Of a stretch of DNA of 64,000 nt, positions 46,950-55,111 are shown piece by piece. Every line of letters begins with the position of its first letter. Within the stretch, counting starts at the first letter, position 1. The translations under genes were made by a program, and so were the position numbers. The notes under the pieces are model-generated. The model made no database searches, was not told the origin of the DNA, and saw only the letters and a program-made list of their open reading frames with translations. The stretch is from Stenotrophomonas sepilia (lineage in GTDB: Bacteria > Pseudomonadota > Gammaproteobacteria > Xanthomonadales > Xanthomonadaceae): contig NZ_LXXZ01000098.1 of NCBI RefSeq assembly GCF_003244875.1, positions 34,048 through 98,047 on the forward strand, given 5' to 3'.

Positions 46950-48260
46950 CGCCTCCGCGGCCGCATCACCGCGCTGGTTCTCAGTGAGGCCTGGCGCCGC
47001 CGTGCCGCGCTCTGGGGCGGGGCTGTGGCCGTAGCGCTGGTGGCCATCCTGTTCGCCAAGGCCAGCGACGCGGCCTTCCATCTGTTCCAGCGCATCACCG
47101 CGCGCTCGCCGTGGTGGGCCCTGCTGCTCACGCCCGGCATCTTCGCGTTGCTGGCCTGGCTGACCAGTGGCGTGCTGAAGCCCACGCGGGGCAGCGGCAT
47201 TCCGCAGGTCATCGCTGCGTTGGACAAGCCCGATGAGCCGTTCCGGAAAACCAACCTTTCCCCAGCGGTTTCGGCCGGCAAGCTGTTGCTGACCTCGCTG
47301 TCGCTGCTCGGCGGCGCGTCGGTTGGGCGCGAAGGTCCCACGGTGCATGTGGGCGCGAGCCTGATGTATCTGTTCGGCCGCTGGTTCGGCTTCAAGGATC
47401 CACGCGAACTCTCGCACTTCCTGCTGGCGGGTGGTGCAGCGGGCATCGCCGCGGCATTCAACACGCCGCTGGCGGGCATCGTGTTCGCCATCGAGGAGCT
47501 CAGTGGCCGTTTCGAACATCGCTTCTCCGGCACCCTGTTGACCGCAGTGATCGTCGGTGGCGTGGTGTCGCTGGGCCTGCTGGGCAACTACACCTATTTC
47601 GGCCATGTGAGCGCGCGCCTGCCGCTCGGCCAGGGCTGGCTGGCGATCCTGCTGTGCGGCGTAGTGGCCGGGTTGCTGGGCGGATTGTTCGCGCGCGCGG
47701 TGCTGGCCAGTGCGGCGGGGCGCCCCCGTTGGCTCGGGCAACTACGGCAGCGGCATCCCGTGTTGCTGGCCGCAGGCTGCGGGCTGGTGGTGGTGCTGCT
47801 GGCCCTGGCGTTCGGAGAAGGCGCATTCGGCACCGGCTACGAACAGGCGCGCAGCCTGGTGCAGGGGCAGGCGATGGTGGGCCACGAGTTCGGTCTGATG
47901 AAGCTGCTGGCGAACCTCGCATCGTACGTAGCCGGTATTCCCGGCGGCCTGTTCTCGCCGGCGCTGGCGGTCGGTGCCGGCCTTGGCCACAACCTGGCCG
48001 TACTGATGCCGGGCGTGGACCCGCGCGCGTTCGTGCTGCTGGGCATGTGCGCCTACCTGACCGGCGTCACCCAGGCCCCGCTGACCTCGGCGGTGATCTC
48101 GCTGGAGCTGACCGACAGCGGTGATCTGCTGCTGCCGATCCTGGCCACGGTGCTGATCGCGCGCGGCGTGTCCGGGCTGGTGTGCCGCGTGCCGATCTAC
48201 CGCGGGTTGGCGGAGATGTTGATGGTGCCGAAAACAGAGCCAGCTGATAGGCCTCACTGA
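46935..48260 (+). CDS. ClC-family chloride channel/antiporter
   Basis: A 441-residue ClC membrane protein with the three selectivity-filter signatures: GSGIPQVIAALD, GREGPTVHVGASLMY and IPGGLFSPALAVGAGLGHNL. The gating Glu is in GREGP, and a Glu pair in FNTPLAGIVFAIEEL occupies the internal proton-transfer position of E. coli ClcA, so proton-coupled exchange is likely. About 16 hydrophobic segments fit the fold. No cytoplasmic CBS domains are present. The ATG at 46935 begins MTDLHRLRGRITALVLSEAW. Confidence 0.92.
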   Translation: MTDLHRLRGRITALVLSEAWRRRAALWGGAVAVALVAILFAKASDAAFHLFQRITARSPWWALLLTPGIFALLAWLTSGVLKPTRGSGIPQVIAALDKPDEPFRKTNLSPAVSAGKLLLTSLSLLGGASVGREGPTVHVGASLMYLFGRWFGFKDPRELSHFLLAGGAAGIAAAFNTPLAGIVFAIEELSGRFEHRFSGTLLTAVIVGGVVSLGLLGNYTYFGHVSARLPLGQGWLAILLCGVVAGLLGGLFARAVLASAAGRPRWLGQLRQRHPVLLAAGCGLVVVLLALAFGEGAFGTGYEQARSLVQGQAMVGHEFGLMKLLANLASYVAGIPGGLFSPALAVGAGLGHNLAVLMPGVDPRAFVLLGMCAYLTGVTQAPLTSAVISLELTDSGDLLLPILATVLIARGVSGLVCRVPIYRGLAEMLMVPKTEPADRPH

Positions 48261-48405
48261 TTGCCTTGATCAACAGGACCAATCATCTCGAATCTTCACT
48301 CCAGCAGTGAAGCTGATTCCGCGCTGCACCGTCTACCCCATGCGCGGCGCGCCGCTGAAGATGCATCGACACCGGGGCTGCACCCGGACCCGCATCGAGA
48401 GCACC

Positions 48406-49575
48406 ATGATCAACTGCCGTATCCGCAGCCTGGCGGCTGCCGTCCTGGCCCTGGCCAGTTCCCCCGCGCTGGCGATGTCCGGCGCGCCCATGCTGCCCAG
48501 CGAGCGCAGCATCGGCACCCTCGAACCGGTGGCGCGTTTCGAAGGTGCCATGCCCACCAGCGTGGCGGTATCAGAAACCGGGCGCATCTTCGTCAACTTC
48601 CCGCGCTGGGGCGATGACGTGAGCTACAGCGTGGCCGAATGGCGCGACGGCCGCGCCGTTCCCTATCCGGATGCGCGCATCAACAGCGCGGACGGAGCCG
48701 ACCCGGCTGCACACTTCATCAGCGTGCAGAGCGTGGTGGCCGATGGCCAAGGCCGGCTTTGGGTGTTGGACACTGCAGCGCCCGGATTCTCCGCACCGCA
48801 GGCCGGCGGTGCCAAACTGGTGGCGATCGACCTTGCCACCAACACCGTGGCCAAGACGCTGGTGTTCCCGGCCAACGTCATCGACGCGCGCACCTATGTC
48901 AACGATGTGCGCTTCGATTTCCGTGTTGGCCGCGAGGGCGTGGCCTACGTGACCGACTCGTCGCTGAGCGGTATCGGCGGCATCATCGTGATCGATCTCG
49001 CCACGGGGGCTGCATCCAAGCGCCTGGTCGGGCATGTGTCCACCTCGGCCGATCCGGCCTTCGTGCCGATCGTGGAAGGACAGCAGATGCGGCTGCGCAA
49101 TGCGGATGGTTCGACGCAGCCGTTCACCGTAGCCGCCGATGGCATTGCGTTGTCGCCTGATGGCAGCACGCTGTTCTACACCCCGTTGTCCAGCCGTCAT
49201 CTGTACAGCGTACCCACTGCCTTGCTGCGCGACCCCAAGGTGAGTGAAGCGGCACTGGCGGCAGCCGTGGTCGACCTCTGCGACAAGGGCGCCTCCGATG
49301 GCATGGAAATGGACGCCAACGGCCGGCTGTATGCCAGCGACTACGAGCACAACGCCATCCATGCCCGTGATGCGGACGGACGCTGGACGACCGTGGTGCA
49401 CGACCCGCGCATCCTGTGGCCGGATACGTTGTCGATGGGGCCGGGCGGCTATCTGTACTTCACCGCCAACCAGCTGCACCGGCAGGCCGGATTCAATGGC
49501 GGCGTTGATCGGCGGCAGGCGCCGTACATGGTGTACCGCACGCGGGTGGATGCCGCGCCGGCGCCCACGAGGTGA
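48406..49575 (+). CDS. Secreted yellow/major-royal-jelly-like beta-propeller protein
   Basis: A 389-residue protein with a signal peptide (MINCRIRSLAAAVLALASSP, cleavage near ALA). It matches the MRJP/yellow family: FPRWGDDVSYSVAEWRDGR, VVADGQGRLWVLDTAAPGF, YVNDVRFDFRVGREGVAYVT, SGIGGIIVIDLATG and GIALSPDGSTLFYTPLSSRH. Some eukaryotic members act in melanin chemistry; bacterial ones are uncharacterised. Gluconolactonase-like activity is an alternative view of the propeller. The ATG at 48406 begins the signal; a start at 48307 would add 33 basic residues in front and seems wrong. Confidence 0.88.
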   Translation: MINCRIRSLAAAVLALASSPALAMSGAPMLPSERSIGTLEPVARFEGAMPTSVAVSETGRIFVNFPRWGDDVSYSVAEWRDGRAVPYPDARINSADGADPAAHFISVQSVVADGQGRLWVLDTAAPGFSAPQAGGAKLVAIDLATNTVAKTLVFPANVIDARTYVNDVRFDFRVGREGVAYVTDSSLSGIGGIIVIDLATGAASKRLVGHVSTSADPAFVPIVEGQQMRLRNADGSTQPFTVAADGIALSPDGSTLFYTPLSSRHLYSVPTALLRDPKVSEAALAAAVVDLCDKGASDGMEMDANGRLYASDYEHNAIHARDADGRWTTVVHDPRILWPDTLSMGPGGYLYFTANQLHRQAGFNGGVDRRQAPYMVYRTRVDAAPAPTR

Positions 49576-49663
49576 AGTGATCCGTAAACGGGTAAGGATG
49601 CCTACGGGTTGAAGGGCGAGCGTCTGATGGCCCCAGGGCCGGGGTGCGATCACGCTGTAGTGC

Positions 49664-50353
49664 ATGCCGGTCCTGTTCAAGTCCACTCGCCTCCTGCAGG
49701 CGGCGCTTCGCGTGCTGCTGCCACTGCGCTGCCTGGTATGCGGCGATCCGGGCCATGATGATCTCGACCTGTGCTGCGCCTGCCTCGCCGAACTACCCTG
49801 GGCCGGCCGCGCCTGCCTGCGTTGCGCGCTGCCGTTGCCGGACGCCGCCCTGATCGTCTGCGGCAGCTGCCGCGAGGAGGCGCCGCCGCAGGCCGCCACA
49901 CATGCCAGCCTGCTGTACCTTCCACCCGTCGATCAGCTGCTGGTGCGTTACAAGTTCCACCAGGACTTGGCGGCCGGGCGCTTGCTTGCCCAGCTGATGC
50001 AGCGCGCACCACCGCCCTGGTCGTGCGCGCCGCTGGTGCCGGTGCCGCTGCATGGGCGGCGCCTGCGCCAGCGCGGCTACAACCAGGCCGGCGAGCTGTG
50101 CCGGTTGCTGCCGATGCCGGTCTGGCAGGGGGTGTACCGACGACGCCACACCGCGCCGCAGTCCGAGCGCAGCGCAGAGCAGCGCCGGGACAATCTCTTT
50201 GACGCATTCGGCACGCGCTTGTCGCCACCGACACGGCTGACCGTCGTGGACGATGTGATGACCACCGGCAGCACCGTGATGGAAATCGCCGAGACGTTGC
50301 GGCTGGCGGGTGCCAGGGACGTGCGGGCATGGGTGTGCGCACGGGTGCCGTGA
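49664..50353 (+). CDS. comF: ComF-family phosphoribosyltransferase-like protein
   Basis: A 229-residue ComF protein, linked to DNA uptake in naturally competent bacteria. The N-terminal zinc-finger-like part has Cys pairs (RCLVCGDPG, LCCACLAEL, CLRCALPL, VCGSCREE). The C-terminal phosphoribosyltransferase fold has the PRPP motif TVVDDVMTTGSTVMEIA and YKFHQDLAAGRLLAQLM, GYNQAGELCRLL. The start MPVLFKSTRLLQAALRVLLP fits relatives. In many Xanthomonadaceae comF is near bioB; here three genes lie between. Confidence 0.92.
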   Translation: MPVLFKSTRLLQAALRVLLPLRCLVCGDPGHDDLDLCCACLAELPWAGRACLRCALPLPDAALIVCGSCREEAPPQAATHASLLYLPPVDQLLVRYKFHQDLAAGRLLAQLMQRAPPPWSCAPLVPVPLHGRRLRQRGYNQAGELCRLLPMPVWQGVYRRRHTAPQSERSAEQRRDNLFDAFGTRLSPPTRLTVVDDVMTTGSTVMEIAETLRLAGARDVRAWVCARVP

Positions 50354-50384
50354 CGACGGGAGCGATTGACATCGCATGACGGCA

Positions 50385-50408
50385 GCTGAAGGATGCCCAT
50401 CCTTCAGC
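50385..50408. repeat. 11-bp perfect hairpin in the tps promoter region
   Basis: GCTGAAGGATG and CATCCTTCAGC with a two-base loop, 31 bases past comF and 174 bases ahead of tpsB. No T-run follows on either strand. It could end the comF transcript or act in the tps promoter. The remaining 170 bases hold no clear gene. Confidence 0.6.
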
Positions 50409-50582
50409 GCGCGGTGCTCGGCTGCATCGCCGCAATGGGTGCACGGATGCAAAGACCCTAAAGTTCCGCGCACTCCCGCCGATAGCGGTTGGCGGTCGAC
50501 TCGGTGCTGGCCGCACGTTCTCTCTGCACGATGTCTGTTCACAGCTTCAGGTCTGTACCAATGCTGGACAAGGAAGTCGTTG

Positions 50583-52292
50583 ATGGGTAACAGAAAAGCA
50601 GGATTCAGCATGCGTGCCGTTCTGGGCACTGCGGGGCTGTTGTTGATCGGCGTCGTGCATGCGCAGTCGGCCAGTCCCTCGTTCGCCGAGCAGCAGGAAC
50701 TGCGCGAACGCGCCGAGCGCGAGGCACGCGAGCGTGAGCAGCGGCAGGCATTGCCGGATGTATCACGCGAACAGCCGGCCGCTGCCACCGATCTGCATTC
50801 GCTGGCACTGCCGGACGAAGAACCGTGCTTCACCCTGCAGCAGCTGCAGCTCGACGGTGCGCATCTGGCGCAGTTCGCGTTCCTGCAGCGCTATCTCGAC
50901 CGCTACCGTGGCCGCTGCGTGGGCCAGCAGGGCATCGCGCTGATCGTGCGGCGTGCCTCGGATCTGGCGCTGGCCAAGGGCTACGTGACCACGCGCATCG
51001 GCCTGCCCGAGCAGAGCCTGGGCAGCGGAACCCTGCGCCTGCAGCTGGTGCCGGGCGTGATCCGGCAGATCCGCTTCAACGCGGAAGAGGTTCCCGATTC
51101 GATGTGGAAGAGTGCGTTTCCCGCGCGGCCGGGGGACGTGCTTAATCTGCGCGCGTTGGAACAGGGCCTGGAGCAGCTCAAGCGCGTTCCGTCGCAGGAC
51201 GTGAACATGGAGCTGGTGCCGGGCGAAGGGCCCGGCGAGTCGGACGTGGTCATCAGCATCCGCCACGGCAAGCGATGGCGTGCCTCGGTGTCGCTGGATG
51301 ATGCCAGCAGCCGTGCGACCGGAAAGCAGCAGGTCGGCGCGACCGCGTGGGTAGACAACCTGGCTCGCGTCAACGACCTGCTCAGCGTTGGCGTCAGCAG
51401 CGACGGCAGTGCCGACAAGGGCCGGGGTACCCACGGCTTCAATGCGTCGTGGTCGGTTCCGGTGGGCAACTGGCGTTTCAGCACCAGTACCTACAGCTCG
51501 CGCTACAAGCAGACCATCGCCAGCAACGCCGACACGTTCGCCAGCACCGGCACCTCCAGCAACGTCGACCTGGCCGTGGAACGGCTGCTGGTGCGTGGTC
51601 AGAGCTATCGCAGCGGCATCGAGCTGCGCGTGGCGCAACGGTCGTCGCACAGCTACGTGGAAGGCGTGGAGATCGAAGGCCAGCGCCGGCGTACCACCTC
51701 GGTCGAGCTGGCGCTGCTGCACCGCCAGTACCTGGGGCGGGTCCAGGCCGATATCCGCCTGGCGCACCGCCGCGGCGTGCCGTGGCTGGGAGGCGATGAT
51801 GACGCCGTGGGCCGTGATGACCTGGCGCCGACGTTCCGCTATGGGCTGACCACGCTGGATATCGGCGCCGGTGGCGCCCTGACATCCGGGCCGCGTCCGC
51901 TGGCATGGAACACCGCGCTCCGCTACCAGTGGAGCAAGGACACGCTGTACGGCTCGGAGTTCATCAGCGTCGGTGGCCGCTATACCGTCAACGGCTTCGA
52001 TGGCGAGGTGCCACTCGGCGGCAGCCGTGGCGGCTACTGGCGCAACAGCATCAGCTGGATGGCACAGCGCGCCATCGCGCCCTATGTGGGCATCGATATC
52101 GGCCACATCGAGCGCGACGACCGCCAGGGTATCGGCGGCGGAACCCTCAGCGGCGCCCACCTGGGTGCACGTGGCGAGCTGGGCGGACTGGCGTGGGATG
52201 GCTTCGTCGGCGTACCGATGAGCCGCCCGGCTTGGCTCAAGCATGAGGCACGCGGTCACGTGATCGGATTCCGCGCGTCCTGGCAGTTCTGA
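50583..52292 (+). CDS. Two-partner secretion outer-membrane transporter (TpsB/CdiB/FhaC-like)
   Basis: A 569-residue Omp85-superfamily transporter that exports the large TpsA protein encoded next. A signal peptide (to about residue 28) is followed by a charged N-terminal helix (residues about 33-52), two POTRA domains (from FTLQQLQLDGA near 81; VPGVIRQIRFNAEEVPDSM and LEQGLEQLKRVPSQDVNMEL) and a 16-strand barrel ending HVIGFRASWQF, with a terminal Phe. The loop-6 motif reads YTVNGFDGEV at residue 470, where FhaC-type proteins have VRGY/F. GGAAG lies seven bases before the ATG at 50583. The closest named relatives are haemolysin-activator/ShlB types. Confidence 0.9.
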   Translation: MGNRKAGFSMRAVLGTAGLLLIGVVHAQSASPSFAEQQELRERAEREAREREQRQALPDVSREQPAAATDLHSLALPDEEPCFTLQQLQLDGAHLAQFAFLQRYLDRYRGRCVGQQGIALIVRRASDLALAKGYVTTRIGLPEQSLGSGTLRLQLVPGVIRQIRFNAEEVPDSMWKSAFPARPGDVLNLRALEQGLEQLKRVPSQDVNMELVPGEGPGESDVVISIRHGKRWRASVSLDDASSRATGKQQVGATAWVDNLARVNDLLSVGVSSDGSADKGRGTHGFNASWSVPVGNWRFSTSTYSSRYKQTIASNADTFASTGTSSNVDLAVERLLVRGQSYRSGIELRVAQRSSHSYVEGVEIEGQRRRTTSVELALLHRQYLGRVQADIRLAHRRGVPWLGGDDDAVGRDDLAPTFRYGLTTLDIGAGGALTSGPRPLAWNTALRYQWSKDTLYGSEFISVGGRYTVNGFDGEVPLGGSRGGYWRNSISWMAQRAIAPYVGIDIGHIERDDRQGIGGGTLSGAHLGARGELGGLAWDGFVGVPMSRPAWLKHEARGHVIGFRASWQF

Positions 52293-52307
52293 TTCGACTG
52301 GAAGCAC

Positions 52308-52325
52308 CGTCGCCACGTGGCGACG
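52308..52325. repeat. 18-bp perfect palindrome between tpsB and tpsA
   Basis: CGTCGCCACGTGGCGACG sits 15 bases past the tpsB stop and 53 bases ahead of the tpsA start. It would form a nine-base-pair stem in RNA or a symmetric protein site in DNA. It could lower expression of tpsA relative to tpsB or mark an operator. Confidence 0.6.
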
Positions 52326-52378
52326 TGATCGGGTTGTTGTGTGTGCAGTTCCCCCCTGGGTTGATGGAAGCACCTGGC

Positions 52379-55084
52379 ATGAAGAACGTATTCCGCAGTC
52401 TGTCCCTGTCCACTTCGGGCGCCGGTTGGGCCACGCGCCTGCGCACCGCGATGGCGAGCGCCACCCTGGCACTGGCGTTCCTGGCCCCGGGCAGCTCGTT
52501 TGCCCAGGTGCAGGTACAGGCCGGCGAGCAGGCGCGGGCCGACCAGGCGGCGAACGGCGTGCCGGTCATCCAGATCAACCGGCCCAACGCGGGCGGCGTA
52601 TCGCACAACCGCTTCCAGGACTACAACGTCGGGCGCGAGGGGCAGATCCTCAACAACAGCGCGAGCACCGTGCAGACCCAGCTGGGTGGCTACATCCAGG
52701 GCAACGGCAATCTGCAGCCGGGCCAGTCGGCACGATTGATCCTCAACGAGGTGACATCCACCAACGCATCGCGCCTGCAGGGCCACATCGAGGTGGCGGG
52801 GCGCTCGGCGGCGGTGATCGTCGCCAACCCCAATGGCATCACCTACGATGGCTGCGGCTTCATCAATACCACCCGTGGCACGCTGACCACCGGCACCCCG
52901 GTGTTCGGCAACGATGGCAGCCTGTCTGCGTTCCGGGTGTCCCGCGGAACGATCCGCCTGGAAGGCAACGGCCTGGATGCCGGCAACCTGGAAGGCGTCG
53001 ACCTGCTGGCGCGCGCCGTGCAGCTCAACGCGGGCCTTTGGGCGCGCCAGGTGAACGTGGTCACCGGCGCCAACCAGATCGATGCCCAGACCCTGGCGAC
53101 GCAGGCGATCAGCGGAGAAGGCGAACGCCCGCAGTTCGGCCTGGATGTTGCCGCCCTCGGTGGCATGTACGCAGGCAAGATCCGCCTGGTCGGCACCGAG
53201 GCCGGCGTGGGTGTGCGCAGCACGGGCCAGATGGTGGCCGACGCAGGCGACTTCATCCTGACCCAGGCCGGCGATGTCCGCCTGAGCGGACGCACGGCGG
53301 CTGCAGGCCGCCTGCAGATCGAAACCGACGGTGACCTGAAGGCCGACGGTACCCAGTACGCGCAGGGAGATCTTCAGATTCGTGCCCGGCAGGCGTCGCT
53401 TGCCGGTTCCACGTCGGCGGGCGCTGCGTTGGCCGTACGCGCCAACCAGAATCTGGACCTGGCCGGCAGCGCGCAGGCCGCACAGATGCAGCTGGACGCC
53501 AGTGGCACGCTGACCCTGGCTGACACGGCGAAGAGCGCGGGCAGCATCGCGCTGGCTGCCGCACAGGTGCAGAACCATGCACAGGTGACCGCAGGCGCCG
53601 GGCTTGCCGTGCGCGCCGACACGCTGGCGCAGGACAAGGGCGCGCGCCTGGGCGCACAGGCGCTGGACGTGCAGGCCCGCCAGGTGGACAACGCCGGCCT
53701 GCTGCTGGGCAACCAGGGCGTACGGATGCAGGCCGCGCAGCTGCACAACGCCGGCCAGCTGTACAGCGACGCCGACGTCGAACTCGATGCGGCCAGCATC
53801 GACAACGAGGGCATCATCGGTGCCGGTGCCAACCTGCGTGCAGCGGCCGACCGCATCACCCAGCTGAAGGGTGCCGAGCTGTCTGCGGGCGGGCTGCTGA
53901 AGATCCAGGCGCGCCAGCAGCTGGACAACGCCGGACGCATCCTCTCGGAGCAGGCGCTGGAACTGTCTGCCGGCGGCGTGGACAACCAAGGCACCCTTGA
54001 GGCCCGCCAGGCCGCGCTGGCGGTCGATCGTCTGCGCAACAGCGGCACGCTGCAGGCGGTGGACCTGCTGGCATTGAAGTCCAACGCACGCATCGACAAT
54101 GGCACCACCGGCAGCATCCAGGGGGGCAAGGGCCTGAAGGTCGACGCCGATGTGCTGCACAACGCCGGCATCATCGGCAGCGCAGCCGATGCCCGTCTGT
54201 CCGTTGCCACGCTCGACAACCGCAACCGGCTTGAAGCCGGCGGCACCCTGACCCTTCAGGGCAGCGTTCTGCGGCAGCAGGCGGCCGCCACGGCGCTGGC
54301 ACGCGTGGTGGCCGTGGACGTGCAGAAGGTCATCAACGACGGTCGCCTGCATGGCCAGCAGGCAATGGATCTGCGCGCCACTGAGCTGAGCAACAGTGGT
54401 GTGATCTACGGTCGCGACCGCTCACAGCTGCGCACCACCACATTGGACAATGCCGGCGTGATCGCCAGCGATGGCGCGCTTGACGTGCGCACCGACGCGC
54501 TGCACAACCGCGCCGGCGGCAACCTGTCCAGTGCGCAGTCGCTGCAGCTGGATGCGGTGACGCTAGACAACGCCGGTAACGTGTTCGCCAAGGGAGCACT
54601 GACGGCCAAGGCCGATGTGATCGACAACCGTGGCGACCTCTATGGCGTCAGCGATGTCGATGTCACCGTGCGCGACTCGCTGGACAACCAGGGCAGCCTG
54701 GTGGCCGGCCAGGCGTTGCAGGTGCGGGGCCGGACACTGCGCAGCGAGGGTGAACTGGGCAGCGAGCGCGGCAACGTGCAGCTCAGCAGTGACCAAGCCC
54801 TGGTGCTGGGCGGGCGCACGTTGGCGGCCGGCACACTGACCGCGCACGCGGGCGGCAGCCTGGAGCAGTCGGGCAAGGCCTTTGCGCAGCAGGGCGTCGT
54901 GCTGTCCGCCGATGCCGGCGTGACGCTGAAGGGAACGATCGACAGCGCCGCTGATCTGCAGGTGCGCAGCGACGGCGACCTGGACAACCAGGCGGCGTTG
55001 TTCGCCAGCGGCGCGCTGTCGCTGCAGGCTGCGCAGGCACTGCGCACTGCGGCCGACGTTCAGGCGCGCACGGTCACGCTGTAG
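52379..55084 (+). CDS. TpsA fragment 1: signal, TPS domain and first FHA repeats
   Basis: This 901-residue reading begins MKNVFRSLSLSTSGAGWATR, with a signal peptide ending SSFAQ near residue 43. The TPS domain (to about residue 310) holds NPNGI and should be recognised by the POTRA domains of TpsB. Repeats of the LDNAG type follow until the TAG at 55082-55084. On its own it could be secreted as a truncated, toxin-less adhesin. No ESPR extension of the kind seen in longer TpsA signals is present. A ribosome site (GGAAG) precedes the ATG by ten bases. Confidence 0.8.
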   Translation: MKNVFRSLSLSTSGAGWATRLRTAMASATLALAFLAPGSSFAQVQVQAGEQARADQAANGVPVIQINRPNAGGVSHNRFQDYNVGREGQILNNSASTVQTQLGGYIQGNGNLQPGQSARLILNEVTSTNASRLQGHIEVAGRSAAVIVANPNGITYDGCGFINTTRGTLTTGTPVFGNDGSLSAFRVSRGTIRLEGNGLDAGNLEGVDLLARAVQLNAGLWARQVNVVTGANQIDAQTLATQAISGEGERPQFGLDVAALGGMYAGKIRLVGTEAGVGVRSTGQMVADAGDFILTQAGDVRLSGRTAAAGRLQIETDGDLKADGTQYAQGDLQIRARQASLAGSTSAGAALAVRANQNLDLAGSAQAAQMQLDASGTLTLADTAKSAGSIALAAAQVQNHAQVTAGAGLAVRADTLAQDKGARLGAQALDVQARQVDNAGLLLGNQGVRMQAAQLHNAGQLYSDADVELDAASIDNEGIIGAGANLRAAADRITQLKGAELSAGGLLKIQARQQLDNAGRILSEQALELSAGGVDNQGTLEARQAALAVDRLRNSGTLQAVDLLALKSNARIDNGTTGSIQGGKGLKVDADVLHNAGIIGSAADARLSVATLDNRNRLEAGGTLTLQGSVLRQQAAATALARVVAVDVQKVINDGRLHGQQAMDLRATELSNSGVIYGRDRSQLRTTTLDNAGVIASDGALDVRTDALHNRAGGNLSSAQSLQLDAVTLDNAGNVFAKGALTAKADVIDNRGDLYGVSDVDVTVRDSLDNQGSLVAGQALQVRGRTLRSEGELGSERGNVQLSSDQALVLGGRTLAAGTLTAHAGGSLEQSGKAFAQQGVVLSADAGVTLKGTIDSAADLQVRSDGDLDNQAALFASGALSLQAAQALRTAADVQARTVTL

Positions 55085-55111
55085 GCCGCCCAGGCCAGCA
55101 ATCGCGGGCGC

